Source of the DNA: a virus | Reading direction: 5' to 3' (one strand) | IMG/VR virus record: IMGVR_UViG_3300046804_002903 | Location: 1-20,399 of that record | DNA: 20,399 nt | Shown: in pieces, positions 7,966-14,853 of the stretch | How positions within the stretch are numbered: the stretch's first letter is position 1 | How the letters are laid out: the number at the start of each line of letters is the position of its first letter | The notes under the pieces: generated by a model | Databases searched by the model: none | The model's input: only the letters and a program-made list of their open reading frames with translations | Told to the model about the DNA's origin: nothing | Made by a program: the position numbers and the translations under genes

Positions 7966-8472
7966 ATGCAAATATTAACATTAGATAACACTACATTTAG
8001 TTTGAATAATTTACCGGAAGAAGTGGACGAAAACACAAGATTTGCGGTACTAGATAATAGCAGTCCAAACGAACCCGACTTCTTTTTTGTACCATTAATA
8101 TTTTTAGAATCGTTTAACGCACCTGCAATGGTATTAAAAATAGGCGAGGATGAAATAGCAATGCCGATAGATTGGTCAATTGCTGTGGGCGATAGTTCAA
8201 GCTCTAGCGATATAGAAATTTTACCTTTAACTAGTCTTAATGACCGAGGCTTTGAAGCACTTTGTTTTAATCCGCTAAGTTCTTTTAGAATAGAATTTAA
8301 AAAAATTGAAATTATAAATTTTTATAGCGATGTTAAATGGTATTTTCCTAAAATGCGAAATGGACAACTATTAGCTACACCTACTAGCTATAATCCTAAA
8401 CCAAATTGTGTTTACTTTGTCAAAGATATTAGCCGTCAAAGTGAAATTATACAATTAGATAAGTTACTATGA
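7966..8472 (+). CDS. Unknown protein downstream of UvsW
   Basis: A 168-residue soluble protein, acidic and beta-rich in appearance. Alternating hydrophobic segments (FAVLDN, FFFVPLIFLESF, MPIDWSIAVGD, EILPLTSLNDRGFEAL, WYFPKMRNGQL, CVYFVKDISRQ) are joined by polar turns. No catalytic motif was recognised. It begins five bases after uvsW and its stop overlaps the next ATG (ATGA), placing it firmly in the operon. I recall relatives in other marine T4-like phages annotated only as hypothetical. Nothing in the sequence supports a specific function. Confidence 0.82.
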   Translation: MQILTLDNTTFSLNNLPEEVDENTRFAVLDNSSPNEPDFFFVPLIFLESFNAPAMVLKIGEDEIAMPIDWSIAVGDSSSSSDIEILPLTSLNDRGFEALCFNPLSSFRIEFKKIEIINFYSDVKWYFPKMRNGQLLATPTSYNPKPNCVYFVKDISRQSEIIQLDKLL

Positions 8473-8714
8473 GTAGACTTAAACCGGGAGCCAGTTATAT
8501 TTACGAGCATGCCGACGGTGTTACTTATGCTAGAGAAGTTGGCGCACCTATCTCTTCAAGATTTGAAATTGGAAGATCTGTAGGCAGGCTAGATCTTGAC
8601 GATCATAACGAATGGATTAAGATTCGACAAGAAGCAAAAACCAATCCTACTTTACAAAAGGCAGTAGATCGTGTTAAACTAATATATAAGCTAAGTAAAG
8701 AAAAATATGAGTGA
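8469..8714 (+). CDS. Small basic conserved-type protein
   Basis: An 81-residue protein beginning MSRLKPGASYIYE, which forms a short beta region (GVTYAREVG). A charged helical C-terminal half follows, with NPTLQKAVDRVKLIYKLSK. The start overlaps the previous stop and the 3' end overlaps the next gene by eight bases, so expression is coupled in the chain. No family is recognised. The small size and mix of acidic and basic helices suit a protein-binding accessory factor, but no role can be assigned. Confidence 0.8.
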   Translation: MSRLKPGASYIYEHADGVTYAREVGAPISSRFEIGRSVGRLDLDDHNEWIKIRQEAKTNPTLQKAVDRVKLIYKLSKEKYE

Positions 8715-9183
8715 CAAAGTTGAACTAAAAGAAAAGCTACAGGCAGTAGATCAAAATATTCGAGAGCTTTGGGATGCCATGACGCCTGACCAACAAAAGT
8801 CGTTAAAAAGTGAATTGTTTATCTTAAACAGATATATTAGTAATATTCAAAGTACAAATAGAGAAATACAAGAACATTTTGTATTAACTGTAAATGAATA
8901 TTTTAATAAGAACTGGAATGATTTACAAAAGCACCCTAAGCTACTTTGGTTTTTGCTCTGTATGTGTAATTACGGAGATGGTAAGACACATTATCATCCT
9001 TGGTTAGGCACAAAGAAAAAATCAGGCAGTACAAAAAAATTAAAATTTTTAGAAGAAATATATCCTAATAGAAAAACCGATGAGTTAGAATTATTGTCTG
9101 AAATATCATCGGATCAAGACTTAAAAAATCTTGCAAGAAAATACGGAATGGATGAAGCTACTATTGCTAAAAAATTAAAATGA
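8707..9183 (+). CDS. Unknown helical protein with CNYGDGKTHYHPW segment
   Basis: A 158-residue helical protein. Residues 1-70 look like a coiled or bundle-type helix set (LKEKLQAVDQNIRELW). A central segment around 85-105 carries Cys and His (LLCMCNYGDGKTHYHPWLG) that could bind a metal. The C-terminal 30 residues (DLKNLARKYGMDEATIAKKL) look like a small helix-turn-helix or helical hairpin. Its size is near that of T4 gp62 (187 residues), but I see no convincing clamp-loader pattern and do not assign it. It is coupled to both neighbours by start/stop overlaps. Confidence 0.8.
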   Translation: MSDKVELKEKLQAVDQNIRELWDAMTPDQQKSLKSELFILNRYISNIQSTNREIQEHFVLTVNEYFNKNWNDLQKHPKLLWFLLCMCNYGDGKTHYHPWLGTKKKSGSTKKLKFLEEIYPNRKTDELELLSEISSDQDLKNLARKYGMDEATIAKKLK

Positions 9184-9872
9184 TAGCGTTAGTTGAACAA
9201 CCTTATACTTGCCAATATTGTAATCATAAATTTACAAAAGAAAAAACTTTGGCGGTACATATCTGTGAACAAAAACGTAGAGCATTATCAAAAAATGAAA
9301 AACATGTTTTGTTAGGATATGAAACTTACAACCAATTTTATAAATTAACACAAAAATTTGATGGTAATAAAACATATGATGATTTTGCAAGAAGCCCTTA
9401 CTACAACAGCTTTGTAAAATTTGGTAGCTTTTTAAGTAATGTTAATCCGTTATATCCTGATAAATTTATTCATTATGTTGTTACATCAGGAGTAAAATTA
9501 GACCACTGGTGCCGTGACGAGTTATATGACAAATACGTTGTTAACCTAATAAAAACCGAATCAGTTGAAACAGCATTAGAAAGAAGCATTAGGTATATGA
9601 TGCAGTGGGCTGACGAGCACAATTCAGTATGGAATCATTATTTTTTATATGTTAGCTTGTCTAGAACAACATATGACATTAAAGATGGTAAAATAAGTCC
9701 TTGGCTCATTTTAAACAGTAATAATGGTAAAGAAATGCTAAAAAAATTAACAGATGAACAATTGACAATTTTAAATCCTATTTTAGATATTCCGTACTGG
9801 TTAAATAAATTTTCAAAGCTACCTGCAGATGTTGAATTAGTCAAAGAAGTAATTAAGGAATCACAAATATAA
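9180..9872 (+). CDS. Unknown protein with N-terminal zinc-finger-like motif
   Basis: A 230-residue protein. It opens with a compact finger (YTCQYCNHKFTKEKTLAVHIC) with Cys11, Cys14, His27 and Cys29. The C-x2-C part and the Phe/Leu spacing are like a C2H2 finger, but the second pair is H-x-C, which is atypical. The rest (about 35-230) is an all-helical domain rich in Trp and Tyr with no known catalytic motif; it includes DHWCRDELYDKYVV and a Trp-rich MQWADEHNSVWNHY. The gene ends TAATG, sharing a base with the start of the DnaE-like gene, so the two are strongly coupled and may act together on DNA. Confidence 0.82.
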   Translation: MIALVEQPYTCQYCNHKFTKEKTLAVHICEQKRRALSKNEKHVLLGYETYNQFYKLTQKFDGNKTYDDFARSPYYNSFVKFGSFLSNVNPLYPDKFIHYVVTSGVKLDHWCRDELYDKYVVNLIKTESVETALERSIRYMMQWADEHNSVWNHYFLYVSLSRTTYDIKDGKISPWLILNSNNGKEMLKKLTDEQLTILNPILDIPYWLNKFSKLPADVELVKEVIKESQI

Positions 9873-10450
9873 TGCCTGACATAGATATTGATTTTGCAGA
9901 TCGTACAAAAGCACTCAAACACTTTAAGCATGTGGTTGCGTCTATAGAAGATAATGGCGCTTTTAAAAAGCATAATACTGGTATATATTGTACTTCTGTG
10001 CCTCACAATCCTCTAACAGGACTAAGTACTATAGATTACAAAGAAGCAGAAGATAGAGGTTATTTCAAAATAGATTTTTTGAATGTAAGTGTATATGAAG
10101 GTGTAAAAGATAGGCAACATCTTAAACAACTAATGGAGACTGAACCACTATGGGATCTACTAGAACAGGACGACTTTACAAATTTACTATTCCACGTAAA
10201 TGGGCATGGCTACTTGATGAGACAGATGAAACCTCAAAGTATCGAACAATTGGCTATGTGCCTAGCTATGATCAGACCAGCCAAGCGGCACCTAATTGGG
10301 AAGACTTGGAACGAGATTGGTATGGAGATCTGGACGAAGCCGGATAACGAAGAATACTACTTTAAAAAAGCTCACGCCGTCGCTTATGCTCATGTAGTAG
10401 TTGTACAGATGAATTTAATTTGTGAGAAAATAAGTTATGGATATAGTTGA
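9872..10450 (+). CDS. Miniature C-family DNA polymerase (DnaE) palm-like protein
   Basis: A 192-residue protein that starts directly with the DnaE palm signature: MPDIDIDFADR (Asp3 and Asp5 match E. coli alpha Asp401/403). It also has RGYFKIDFLNV (Asp68, matching the KFDFLGL motif with Asp555), then EQLAMCLAMIRPAKR (like the DnaE AxxxLYRPGP segment) and FKKAHAVAYAHVVVQMN-type residues at 165-181 (like FNKSHAxAYxxxxYQ). These appear in the same order as in bacterial PolIII alpha, but PHP, thumb, most of the fingers, beta-binding and OB domains are absent; alpha is normally over 1,000 residues. Whether it polymerises is unknown. I recall similar short proteins in marine T4-like phages, listed as hypothetical. 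It overlaps the next gene by 14 bases. Confidence 0.8.
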   Translation: MPDIDIDFADRTKALKHFKHVVASIEDNGAFKKHNTGIYCTSVPHNPLTGLSTIDYKEAEDRGYFKIDFLNVSVYEGVKDRQHLKQLMETEPLWDLLEQDDFTNLLFHVNGHGYLMRQMKPQSIEQLAMCLAMIRPAKRHLIGKTWNEIGMEIWTKPDNEEYYFKKAHAVAYAHVVVVQMNLICEKISYGYS

Positions 10451-11009
10451 TTATTTTATACAAGCTCAAACAGAGCCAAGCGATATTGTCCAACATATTG
10501 AGACATTGTATCGCTATTCATTAAGATGTAATCATATAACTGAGATGGGTGTTCGAGGTGTAGTATCTAGCTGGGCGTTCTTGATTGCAAGGCCAAAAAA
10601 ATTAATATCGTATGATATTAATCAATGTCCAGTTGACGAGCTTAGTAAATGCGCTAAAGAGGTTAACGTTGAATTTGAATTTAAAATAGCAGACACTGGC
10701 CATCCAGATACAGTTATAGAAAATACTGATTTATTGTTTATAGATACCTGGCATATATATGCTCAATTAAAACAAGAGCTTAGTTTACATTCACCTAAAG
10801 TTAACAAATATATTATAATGCACGATACCGCATCTTTTGGTTTTACAGGTGTAGAGGCCGAAAATTATGAAGGTTATGTAAAGAGAGATCCTGAGAATCG
10901 CGGTCTATGGCCGGCTATTGAAGAGTTCTTAGAAGATAATCCTAACTGGATATTAAAGGAAAGATTTTATAATTGTAATGGATTAACTATTTTAGAAAAG
11001 ATTAAGTAA
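10437..11009 (+). CDS. SAM-dependent methyltransferase-like protein (class I)
   Basis: A 190-residue protein with a Rossmann-type methyltransferase layout. A motif I-like segment ITEMGVRGVVSSW is at 34-46, and an acidic residue at the end of the second strand (LISYDI, Asp60) would hold the SAM ribose. TDLLFIDTWHIYAQL lies in the motif IV/V region and YIIMHDTASFG follows. The closing part (WPAIEEFLEDNPNWILKERFYNCNGLTIL) is typical of CmcI/Methyltransf_24-type sugar or small-molecule O-methyltransferases. The substrate is unknown; given the epimerase and carbamoyltransferase nearby, a sugar or glycan is plausible. It ends the overlapping gene run and converges with the minus-strand gene. Confidence 0.72.
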   Translation: MDIVDYFIQAQTEPSDIVQHIETLYRYSLRCNHITEMGVRGVVSSWAFLIARPKKLISYDINQCPVDELSKCAKEVNVEFEFKIADTGHPDTVIENTDLLFIDTWHIYAQLKQELSLHSPKVNKYIIMHDTASFGFTGVEAENYEGYVKRDPENRGLWPAIEEFLEDNPNWILKERFYNCNGLTILEKIK

Positions 11010-11376
11010 CCTTTCTAATTAGTTGTACACTTTTACGTTTTACACGTTTTAAAGTTAAATTCATTAAGTTTACAACTGGCCCTAAAATAATTCTTGTATC
11101 TTTGCTATTAAATGTTTTTATAGCATAAGCAAACGGCCCTATTTGTTCTCTGCAAAAAATGTTAATAGGAAATTGACGGTTACTTTCCCACCACCAAATT
11201 TCTCCTATTTCTAAAAACAGGTTCCGTTCTTCTGTAGTTTTAATAGCGTTTAAATCGTAAAAACTTGTTACGTATTGATCTTGATTAATTATGATGCCTA
11301 CGTACTCGTCCTCACCATAGTTTATAACACTAATAAAGGGTAAATTTTGTTCTATATCGTCTCTTAACTTTGCCAT
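11002..11376 (-). CDS. Conserved-type small basic protein
   Basis: A 124-residue protein. I take the ATG at 11376 (MAKLRDDIEQ) rather than an upstream TTG at 11418, because the only promoter motif on this strand (11421-11428) would start RNA downstream of the TTG. The protein is beta-rich with a Trp cluster (EIWWWESNRQFPINIF) and ends in a strongly basic tail (LKRVKRKSVQLIRK), suggesting nucleic-acid or membrane contact. The segment AIKTFNSKDTRIILGP is distinctive; I recall relatives in T4-like marine phages with no known function. It overlaps the convergent methyltransferase-like gene by eight bases. Confidence 0.8.
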   Translation of the reverse strand: MAKLRDDIEQNLPFISVINYGEDEYVGIIINQDQYVTSFYDLNAIKTTEERNLFLEIGEIWWWESNRQFPINIFCREQIGPFAYAIKTFNSKDTRIILGPVVNLMNLTLKRVKRKSVQLIRKVT

Positions 11377-11381
11377 AAATA
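11374..11381 (+). promoter_or_regulatory. Late-type promoter CATAAATA for the 11403 gene
   Basis: CATAAATA lies 21 bases before the ATG at 11403. It overlaps the start codon of the divergent minus-strand gene (11374-11376). A second A/T box (ATATAAAG, 11383-11390) follows, and AAAGGG at 11387-11392 may serve as ribosome binding site. Confidence 0.55.
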
Positions 11382-11402
11382 CATATAAAGGGCTTGCGCC
11401 AA

Positions 11403-12248
11403 ATGCAAAAAATTTCAAGTTATTTATATCCTAACAGAATTCAGCTATTGGCTAATTTGGCTAGTTTCAATGTGGAGTATACCAACGTGTATCAGAGAAC
11501 AATTAAAATTTACAAAGGTGTTGATAACGTCTTAGAATTCGATATCAAAAATTCAGACCAAAAAAAATTAGATTTAATAACAGCACCGTTAGTGTCAAAT
11601 TTGAAATTAAATTTAATGGATGCCGGCGGCAAGGCCTTGCCCAATAGCCCTTATTTGGTCACACCTAGTACTAGTTTAAAAGGTATTGCAATATCAGTAA
11701 TACCTAGTACCGACTTAGAAGATTTTGATGATCAATATTTTACATATAGTGTAACAGCCGATGATGCAGATTCTAACAACATTGTACTATATGCAGATAC
11801 TAGATTTGGTGCAACTGGCCAAATTCAACTGGTTGGAAATGCAACTCCTGCTACACGAAAATCTGTAGTTTACGATAGATTTAGCGGAGAGATTGATTTT
11901 GTTGGAAACGTAAAAAATCACTCTAGCGCAATTCCTACTAAATTTTACGAAGCAGTACCAACTACTAGTTTATCTTTTTCAATTGATATGACCAATTATA
12001 AAGGAAAAGTTGTTGTCGAAGCAACAAAGGACAGCACTATCAGTGTTGAATCTTTTAGTAAACAGGGTGTTGAATTGTTTAGCAGAACCTACACCAATGC
12101 CAATTCTCTAACATTAGATACTGGGCCCATTAGTGTTGAGGACTACAATTATTTTAGAGTATCTTGGATTTATTTAGATCCTACTGTTATCGGAGTTTAC
12201 GGCAATCCAAATCCAACCGGAACAGTTGACAAAATAACTGTTAGTTAA
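11403..12248 (+). CDS. Probable virion structural protein
   Basis: A 281-residue protein. The ATG at 11403 (MQKISSYLYPNRIQLLANL) is chosen over a TTG three codons upstream. The product is almost wholly beta-sandwich in character, with many Thr, Ser, Asn and Asp. It shows repeated strand-turn patterns (KIYKGVDNVLEFDIKN, VSNLKLNLMDAGGKAL, YSVTADDADSNNIVLYADT) and no catalytic motif. The composition fits a tail, baseplate or head-decoration protein. I recall proteins with this N-terminus in marine T4-like phages, unnamed. A late-type promoter just upstream supports late, structural expression, unlike its replication-gene neighbours. Confidence 0.8.
   Translation: MQKISSYLYPNRIQLLANLASFNVEYTNVYQRTIKIYKGVDNVLEFDIKNSDQKKLDLITAPLVSNLKLNLMDAGGKALPNSPYLVTPSTSLKGIAISVIPSTDLEDFDDQYFTYSVTADDADSNNIVLYADTRFGATGQIQLVGNATPATRKSVVYDRFSGEIDFVGNVKNHSSAIPTKFYEAVPTTSLSFSIDMTNYKGKVVVEATKDSTISVESFSKQGVELFSRTYTNANSLTLDTGPISVEDYNYFRVSWIYLDPTVIGVYGNPNPTGTVDKITVS
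11421..11428 (-). promoter_or_regulatory. Late promoter TATAAATA (minus) for the 11376 gene
   Basis: The plus strand reads TATTTATA, which is an exact TATAAATA on the minus strand, 44 bases before the ATG at 11376. It lies inside the coding region of the opposite gene, so the two promoters point at each other. Confidence 0.55.
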
Positions 12249-12255
12249 GTATAAT
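12226..12255 (+). promoter_or_regulatory. Consensus sigma70 promoter for primase
   Basis: TTGACA (12226-12231), an 18-base spacer and TATAAT (12250-12255): both boxes match the consensus perfectly. The -35 box lies in the last codons of the preceding gene. The ATG begins seven bases after the -10 box, which is the expected transcription start. Confidence 0.75.
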
Positions 12256-12261
12256 AGTGCT

Positions 12262-13269
12262 ATGAGTCTCATAGCCGACACATTACTATCCCATTTACCT
12301 ACAAAACGCAAACAGACTCCGAGTGGTTGGATAAGTTTTAATGCGCCCTGTTGCGGTGAAAAACGAGGACGTGGCGGATTTATTGTCAATGCAGGCGATG
12401 CAGTTAGTTATCACTGTTTTAATTGTCAATATAAAGCCAGTTGGCAACCAGGTAGAACAATAAGCCAAAAAATGAGCAAGTTAATGCGCTTGCTCAATAT
12501 CCCAGACGATGTAATAAATCAACTAAGATTAGAAGCTCTTAGGTTAAATGAAAATTCGCCGACGGAACTTCGTAGTGTTATTCCTAAATTTGAAGAACGT
12601 GTCCTGCCAATGGGTGCAAAGAGTTTAGAAGAATGGTCTACTTGGATCGAGCTACAAGGTTGGGAAAATGCTGACCAAGAACTTATTAATGCTTTCTGCT
12701 ACATTAGAAATAACCGTGGACTAGACCCATATAACTATCCTTATTACTGGTCTAATAAAATAGGCTTTAAAAATCGAATAATCATTCCTTTTTTTATTGA
12801 TAATAAAATTGTAGGTTGGACTGCTAGAGCTATTAATGATGCTACACCTAAGTTTATTAGTGAACAGCAACCTGGCTATTTGTTTAATTTAGATAATCAA
12901 ACACAGGATAAGGCTTTCGTAATTGTATGCGAAGGTCCGTTTGATGCGCTAAGTATTGATGGATGTGCTTTACTAGGCGCAGAAATAAAAGAAAGTCAAA
13001 ATTATCTTGTACGCCAATTGGGCAAAGAGGTTATTCTAGTTCCAGACAGGGATCACAAAGGTCCTAAGACAGTAGAACAAGCAATAGAATATGGTTGGTC
13101 AGTGAGTATGCCCGACTGGCCCGATAGCGTTAAAGATATCAACGATGCAGTTAGAAAATTAGGTAGGCTAGCAACATTATATTTGATTATTCAAGCAAAA
13201 GAATCAAATAGTCTTAAAATACAATTACAAGCAAAGAAGTGGTTTAAGGATTATGGAAAAAATAATTAA
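12262..13269 (+). CDS. 61: DNA primase gp61 (DnaG-type)
   Basis: A 335-residue primase of T4 gp61 size (about 340). An N-terminal zinc-binding domain is at about 28-60, with Cys30/Cys31, His51, Cys52 and Cys55 (APCC and YHCFNC). The catalytic Toprim fold follows, with VIVCEGPFDALS (conserved Glu) near residue 220 and VILVPDRDHKG (DxD) near 255. It makes the RNA primers for lagging-strand synthesis as part of the gp41-gp61 primosome; gp41 lies two genes downstream. A perfect sigma70 promoter sits directly before it and no Shine-Dalgarno is visible, so its mRNA may be leaderless. The 3' end overlaps the small ORF at 13253 by 17 bases. Confidence 0.94.
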   Translation: MSLIADTLLSHLPTKRKQTPSGWISFNAPCCGEKRGRGGFIVNAGDAVSYHCFNCQYKASWQPGRTISQKMSKLMRLLNIPDDVINQLRLEALRLNENSPTELRSVIPKFEERVLPMGAKSLEEWSTWIELQGWENADQELINAFCYIRNNRGLDPYNYPYYWSNKIGFKNRIIIPFFIDNKIVGWTARAINDATPKFISEQQPGYLFNLDNQTQDKAFVIVCEGPFDALSIDGCALLGAEIKESQNYLVRQLGKEVILVPDRDHKGPKTVEQAIEYGWSVSMPDWPDSVKDINDAVRKLGRLATLYLIIQAKESNSLKIQLQAKKWFKDYGKNN

Positions 13270-13366
13270 ATTTATTTTATCTCCCTGGACAAAATGGCAG
13301 GAGAGACGCAAACTTCAAAAACGTTTAGAAGAATTGCGGAAGAGAGATCCGTTCATTTACAAATGA
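13253..13366 (+). CDS. 37-residue basic small protein between primase and carbamoyltransferase
   Basis: A short ORF beginning inside the end of the primase gene and ending TGA overlapped with the ATG of the next gene (ATGA at 13363-13366). The product has a hydrophobic start (MEKIIKFILSPWTKW) followed by a very basic helix (QERRKLQKRLEELRKRD) and ends PFIYK. It could be a membrane-edge amphipathic peptide. The overlaps on both sides, the clear protein-like composition and my recollection of similar short ORFs after primase in marine T4-like phages support a real gene. The function is unknown. Confidence 0.72.
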   Translation: MEKIIKFILSPWTKWQERRKLQKRLEELRKRDPFIYK

Positions 13367-14835
13367 TTAGTTGGGGCATATCAGCAAATAGCCACGATGC
13401 TGCCTTGGCTGTTTTTGTGGATGAAAAACTGGCATTTGCCAGTCATAGTGAACGATTTAGCAAGAAGAAAAACGATCGAGATCTTGATAAGAATCTTGTA
13501 AGTTATGCTAAACGTTATTGGGGAGAACCTGATCAAATATTTTGGTATGAAAATCCTAAACTAAAAACTTTAAGACAGTGGTATGCTGGCCAAGGCTGGA
13601 GATGGCCAGAAAATAACATTAAAGAATATTTAGAACAGTACGACTTAGATTGTCCTATAAAATATACTAGCCATCATCGTAGCCATGCGGCCCTTGGATA
13701 TTATACTAGTAAGTTTGAGTCAGCATGTGTACTAGTTATAGATGCCATTGGTGAATTTGAAACAGTAACTATATGGAAGGCCGAAGGATTAAAACTAAAA
13801 AAAGTTTACAGTAAATGGTTTCCAAACAGTATTGGTTTATTCTATAGCGCAATGACACAGCGCCTAGGACTTAAACCAAACGAAGAAGAATATATTTTAA
13901 TGGGCATGTCTGCCTACGGTGACCCTAATGAACATTACGCAGACATGATAGGAGATTTTGTTAAAAGATTTGATAATTTTTCCTTTGAAAGAAACTTGCA
14001 TAGAGGATGTAACGATTGGAAAGAAGGGACACCAATAAGTGAATATTTTAACATTGCGGCTTCTACACAAGTAGTATATGAAAGATACTTTGAGGCAGCA
14101 CTAGCATTAGGTAAAAAACTTACTGGCTCAGATAATTTAGTACTAATGGGTGGTTGCGCCCTTAATTGTCTTGCCAACAGGCTTACAGGAAATTATTTTA
14201 CCGACACATGGATATATCCTAATCCGGGAGATGCAGGCAGTGCTATTGGTGCAGTACTAGCACACAAACCATATTGGAAAGATTATACTGACTGGTCTAT
14301 GCCTTTCTTAGGCTATGACATGAAATCGCTAACTGATAATAGAACGATTGTTGACTATTTAAAAACAAACAAAATATGTGGACTAGCTAGGGGCCGCGCA
14401 GAATTTGGTCCAAGAGCATTAGGCAATCGTTCATTGCTGGCAGATCCTAGAGGAACAGATATAAAGGACAAAGTAAATGCAATTAAACAACGACAAGAAT
14501 TTAGACCATTTGCGCCGGTTATTTTGGAGGAGCTATGTGATCAGTATTTTAATATGCCTAATGGTTGGACTAACAGTAGGTATATGCAGGTCGTCGCTAG
14601 GTGCCGGTTTCCTGACCTATTTCCTGCTATCATTCATCGCGACGGTACTAGTAGGGTACAGACACTACCTGCTGATGGTTCTCCATTTAGACAACTTCTA
14701 GAACTTTGGTATAAGGAAACTGGTTGTCCTATGTTGCTCAACACTAGTTTAAATATCAAAGGGCAACCAATGGTAAATGATCATATAGATGCACGGAACT
14801 TTGCTAACCATTATGGTGTTAAAGTTTTTACATAA
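13363..14835 (+). CDS. NodU/CmcH-type carbamoyltransferase
   Basis: A 490-residue member of the carbamoyltransferase family that moves a carbamoyl group from carbamoyl phosphate, via carbamoyl-adenylate, to a hydroxyl of a sugar or small molecule. I take the start at 13363 (MISWGISANSHDAALAVF) because this is where the family fold begins; an ATG at 13294 in the same frame lies within the 37-residue ORF. The metal/active-site motif HHRSHAA is at 104-110, DAIGEFET is near 127, and the C-terminal domain has GRAEFGPRALGNRSLLADPR and LNTSLNIKGQP. It is shorter than typical members (about 550-600), with reduced loops. It sits inside the replication block between primase and gp41. The acceptor, a glycan or modified base, cannot be told. 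Confidence 0.9.
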   Translation: MISWGISANSHDAALAVFVDEKLAFASHSERFSKKKNDRDLDKNLVSYAKRYWGEPDQIFWYENPKLKTLRQWYAGQGWRWPENNIKEYLEQYDLDCPIKYTSHHRSHAALGYYTSKFESACVLVIDAIGEFETVTIWKAEGLKLKKVYSKWFPNSIGLFYSAMTQRLGLKPNEEEYILMGMSAYGDPNEHYADMIGDFVKRFDNFSFERNLHRGCNDWKEGTPISEYFNIAASTQVVYERYFEAALALGKKLTGSDNLVLMGGCALNCLANRLTGNYFTDTWIYPNPGDAGSAIGAVLAHKPYWKDYTDWSMPFLGYDMKSLTDNRTIVDYLKTNKICGLARGRAEFGPRALGNRSLLADPRGTDIKDKVNAIKQRQEFRPFAPVILEELCDQYFNMPNGWTNSRYMQVVARCRFPDLFPAIIHRDGTSRVQTLPADGSPFRQLLELWYKETGCPMLLNTSLNIKGQPMVNDHIDARNFANHYGVKVFT

Positions 14836-14839
14836 AATA

Positions 14840-14845
14840 TATAAT
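14840..14845 (+). promoter_or_regulatory. TATAAT box before gp41
   Basis: A TATAAT -10 box lies eight bases before the gp41 ATG in an A/T-rich gap (TATATAATAATAAC). No good -35 box is seen at 16-18 bases (TGTTAA at best), so this is a weak or activator-dependent promoter if real. Confidence 0.35.
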
Positions 14846-14853
14846 AATAACTT

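Noticed and set aside
7671-7988. Overlapping plus-strand ORF of 105 codons within uvsW
   Set aside because: It lies in another frame across the helicase C-terminal motifs, which are clearly coding. It is a shadow frame with no ribosome binding site.
8707-9183. Clamp-loader small subunit gp62
   Set aside because: Size and operon position are suggestive, but no residue pattern of gp62 could be recognised, so it is left unnamed.
11394-11418. TTG starts for both divergent genes, which would make them overlap
   Set aside because: ATG starts at 11403 (plus) and 11376 (minus) fit the protein families and the promoter positions better; the TTG at 11418 would be upstream of the predicted RNA start.
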